Assembly: GCA_002362155.1 (NCBI GenBank)
Contig: DETN01000002.1
Location: 1 to 6,723 of the forward strand
Length of the DNA: 6,723 nucleotides
Source: Lachnospiraceae bacterium UBA3287
Lineage (GTDB): Bacteria; Bacillota; Clostridia; Lachnospirales; Lachnospiraceae
Direction of reading: 5' to 3'
This document shows, one piece after another, positions 5,834-6,723 of this stretch; within the stretch, counting starts at the first letter, position 1, and each line of letters starts with the position of its first letter. The notes beneath the pieces were generated by a model. The model was not told the origin of the DNA. It was given only the letters and a program-made list of their open reading frames with translations, and made no database searches. The translations under genes and the position numbers were made by a program.

Positions 5834-6723
5834 TTATGACAGGGTCATGTCCCCGTCCTTGATCAGACCGGCCCTGCGGAAGGGGACGGCGATCAGGGGG
5901 GTCAGAAGGGCGGGCAGGACCAGGCTGATCAGCACAAGGCCGGCCCAGTCGAAAGGCGTAACGGCGGCTTTGACGCCGGATGCCACGTCCGCGGCCCAGC
6001 CGGCGTAAACGCCGATCTGGCCTACCAGACCGCAGGTGCCCATGCCCGATGCCACGGCGCTGGCAGGATCGTTCATCTCCAGACGGAAGAGGCAGGTGGC
6101 GATGGGGCCGGTAATGGCGGCTGTCAGGGTGGGCGGCAGCCAGATCCAGGGGTTGCGGACGATGTTGCCCATCTGCAGCATGGAGGTGCCGATGCCCTGA
6201 GAGATCAGGCCGCCCCATTTGTTCTCCTTAAAGGACATGAAGGCAAAGCCCACCATCTGGGCGCAGCAGCCCGCTACGGCGGCGCCGCCGGCAAGGCCGG
6301 TCAGGCCCAGGGCCGCGCAGATGGCCGCGGAGGAAATGGGCAGGGTCAGGGCCATGCCGATGACCACGGAGACCACGATGCCCATCAGGAAAGGCTGCTG
6401 AACGGTGGCCCATCTGATCACGCCGCCTACGGCGGAGGCAGCGGTACCGATGGCGGGAGCCCACCAGGCGGAAAGGCCTACGCCCACCAGGACGGTGACG
6501 ATGGGGGTGACCAGAATGTCCACCTTGGTCTCCTTGGAGACGGCCTTGCCGCATTCCGCGGCGATGATGGCGATGAACAGAACGGCCAGAGGGCCGCCGG
6601 CCCCGCTGCCGCCGGACAGAGTGGTGCTGCCCAGGGCATTGGCCGCATAACCCACGGTGACCAGAGAGAAGAGGACCAGGGGCGGGGCCTGAAGGGCATA
6701 GCCGATGGCCGCGGCCATGGCGG
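5834..6723 (-). CDS. PfoR / PTS_EIIC_2-family membrane protein (partial, N-terminus off the right edge)
   Basis: The C-terminal ~296 codons of a polytopic membrane protein; the frame is open through the right edge. The ATG at 6716-6718 is probably internal, since family members are about 340-350 residues long and it lies within a hydrophobic helix. Recognised stretches are VDILVTPIVTVLVGVG, QQPFLMGIVVSVVIGMALTLP-ISSAAICAALGLTGLAGG, CCAQMVGFAFMSFKENKWGG and NIVRNPWIWLPPTLTAAITG. These are typical of the family that includes Clostridium perfringens PfoR and proteins annotated as PTS transporter subunit IIC (PF13303). It has many hydrophobic helices. No EIIA or EIIB phosphorylation domain is seen in this chain or elsewhere in the window, so sugar-phosphotransferase function is unproven; PfoR was first named as a regulator of perfringolysin O. 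It converges with lacZ, with its terminator at 5768-5797. Confidence 0.88.
   Translation of the reverse strand, partial: AMAAAIGYALQAPPLVLFSLVTVGYAANALGSTTLSGGSGAGGPLAVLFIAIIAAECGKAVSKETKVDILVTPIVTVLVGVGLSAWWAPAIGTAASAVGGVIRWATVQQPFLMGIVVSVVIGMALTLPISSAAICAALGLTGLAGGAAVAGCCAQMVGFAFMSFKENKWGGLISQGIGTSMLQMGNIVRNPWIWLPPTLTAAITGPIATCLFRLEMNDPASAVASGMGTCGLVGQIGVYAGWAADVASGVKAAVTPFDWAGLVLISLVLPALLTPLIAVPFRRAGLIKDGDMTLS

Overview
The window looks like a chromosomal segment from a GC-rich Clostridia-type Firmicute, most likely Lachnospiraceae (inference). Three things point there: strong GGAGG-type ribosome binding sites, a PfoR-type membrane protein, and a Lachnospiraceae-like GH2 beta-galactosidase. 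There are four protein-coding genes, two of them cut by the window edges. I saw no RNA genes and no CRISPR array.

Left part (1-1908, minus strand): a two-gene operon. The first gene (885-1895) fuses a PlsY-type membrane glycerol-3-phosphate acyltransferase domain to a C-terminal acylphosphatase domain. Twenty bases downstream, a TTG-started gene (864 to the left edge) encodes two different Nudix domains in one chain, a MutT-like domain followed by an isopentenyl-diphosphate-isomerase-like domain. A good -10 box and an operator-like dyad lie upstream of the operon.

Centre (about 1909-5704, plus strand): a divergent promoter region, then one long gene whose first ~150 codons are the N-terminal part of an IS1182-family transposase (DUF772 type). 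These run in frame, with no stop, into a complete GH2 beta-galactosidase (LacZ) with its catalytic residues intact. No start codon with a usable ribosome binding site remains at the natural LacZ boundary. LacZ is therefore probably made as a natural translational fusion using the transposase's promoter, ribosome binding site and N-terminus. This is the most unusual object in the window.

Right part (5705-6723): a short intergenic region with several hairpins, including a strong intrinsic terminator for the minus strand. It is followed by the C-terminal ~296 codons of a convergent PfoR / PTS_EIIC_2-type membrane protein that runs off the right edge.

Possible functional links: the operon combines acyl-phosphate chemistry (PlsY and acylphosphatase) with hydrolysis of nucleoside or prenyl diphosphates (Nudix). 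LacZ and the EIIC-like protein could both relate to sugar use, but they are convergent and separately terminated, so no shared regulation is visible.
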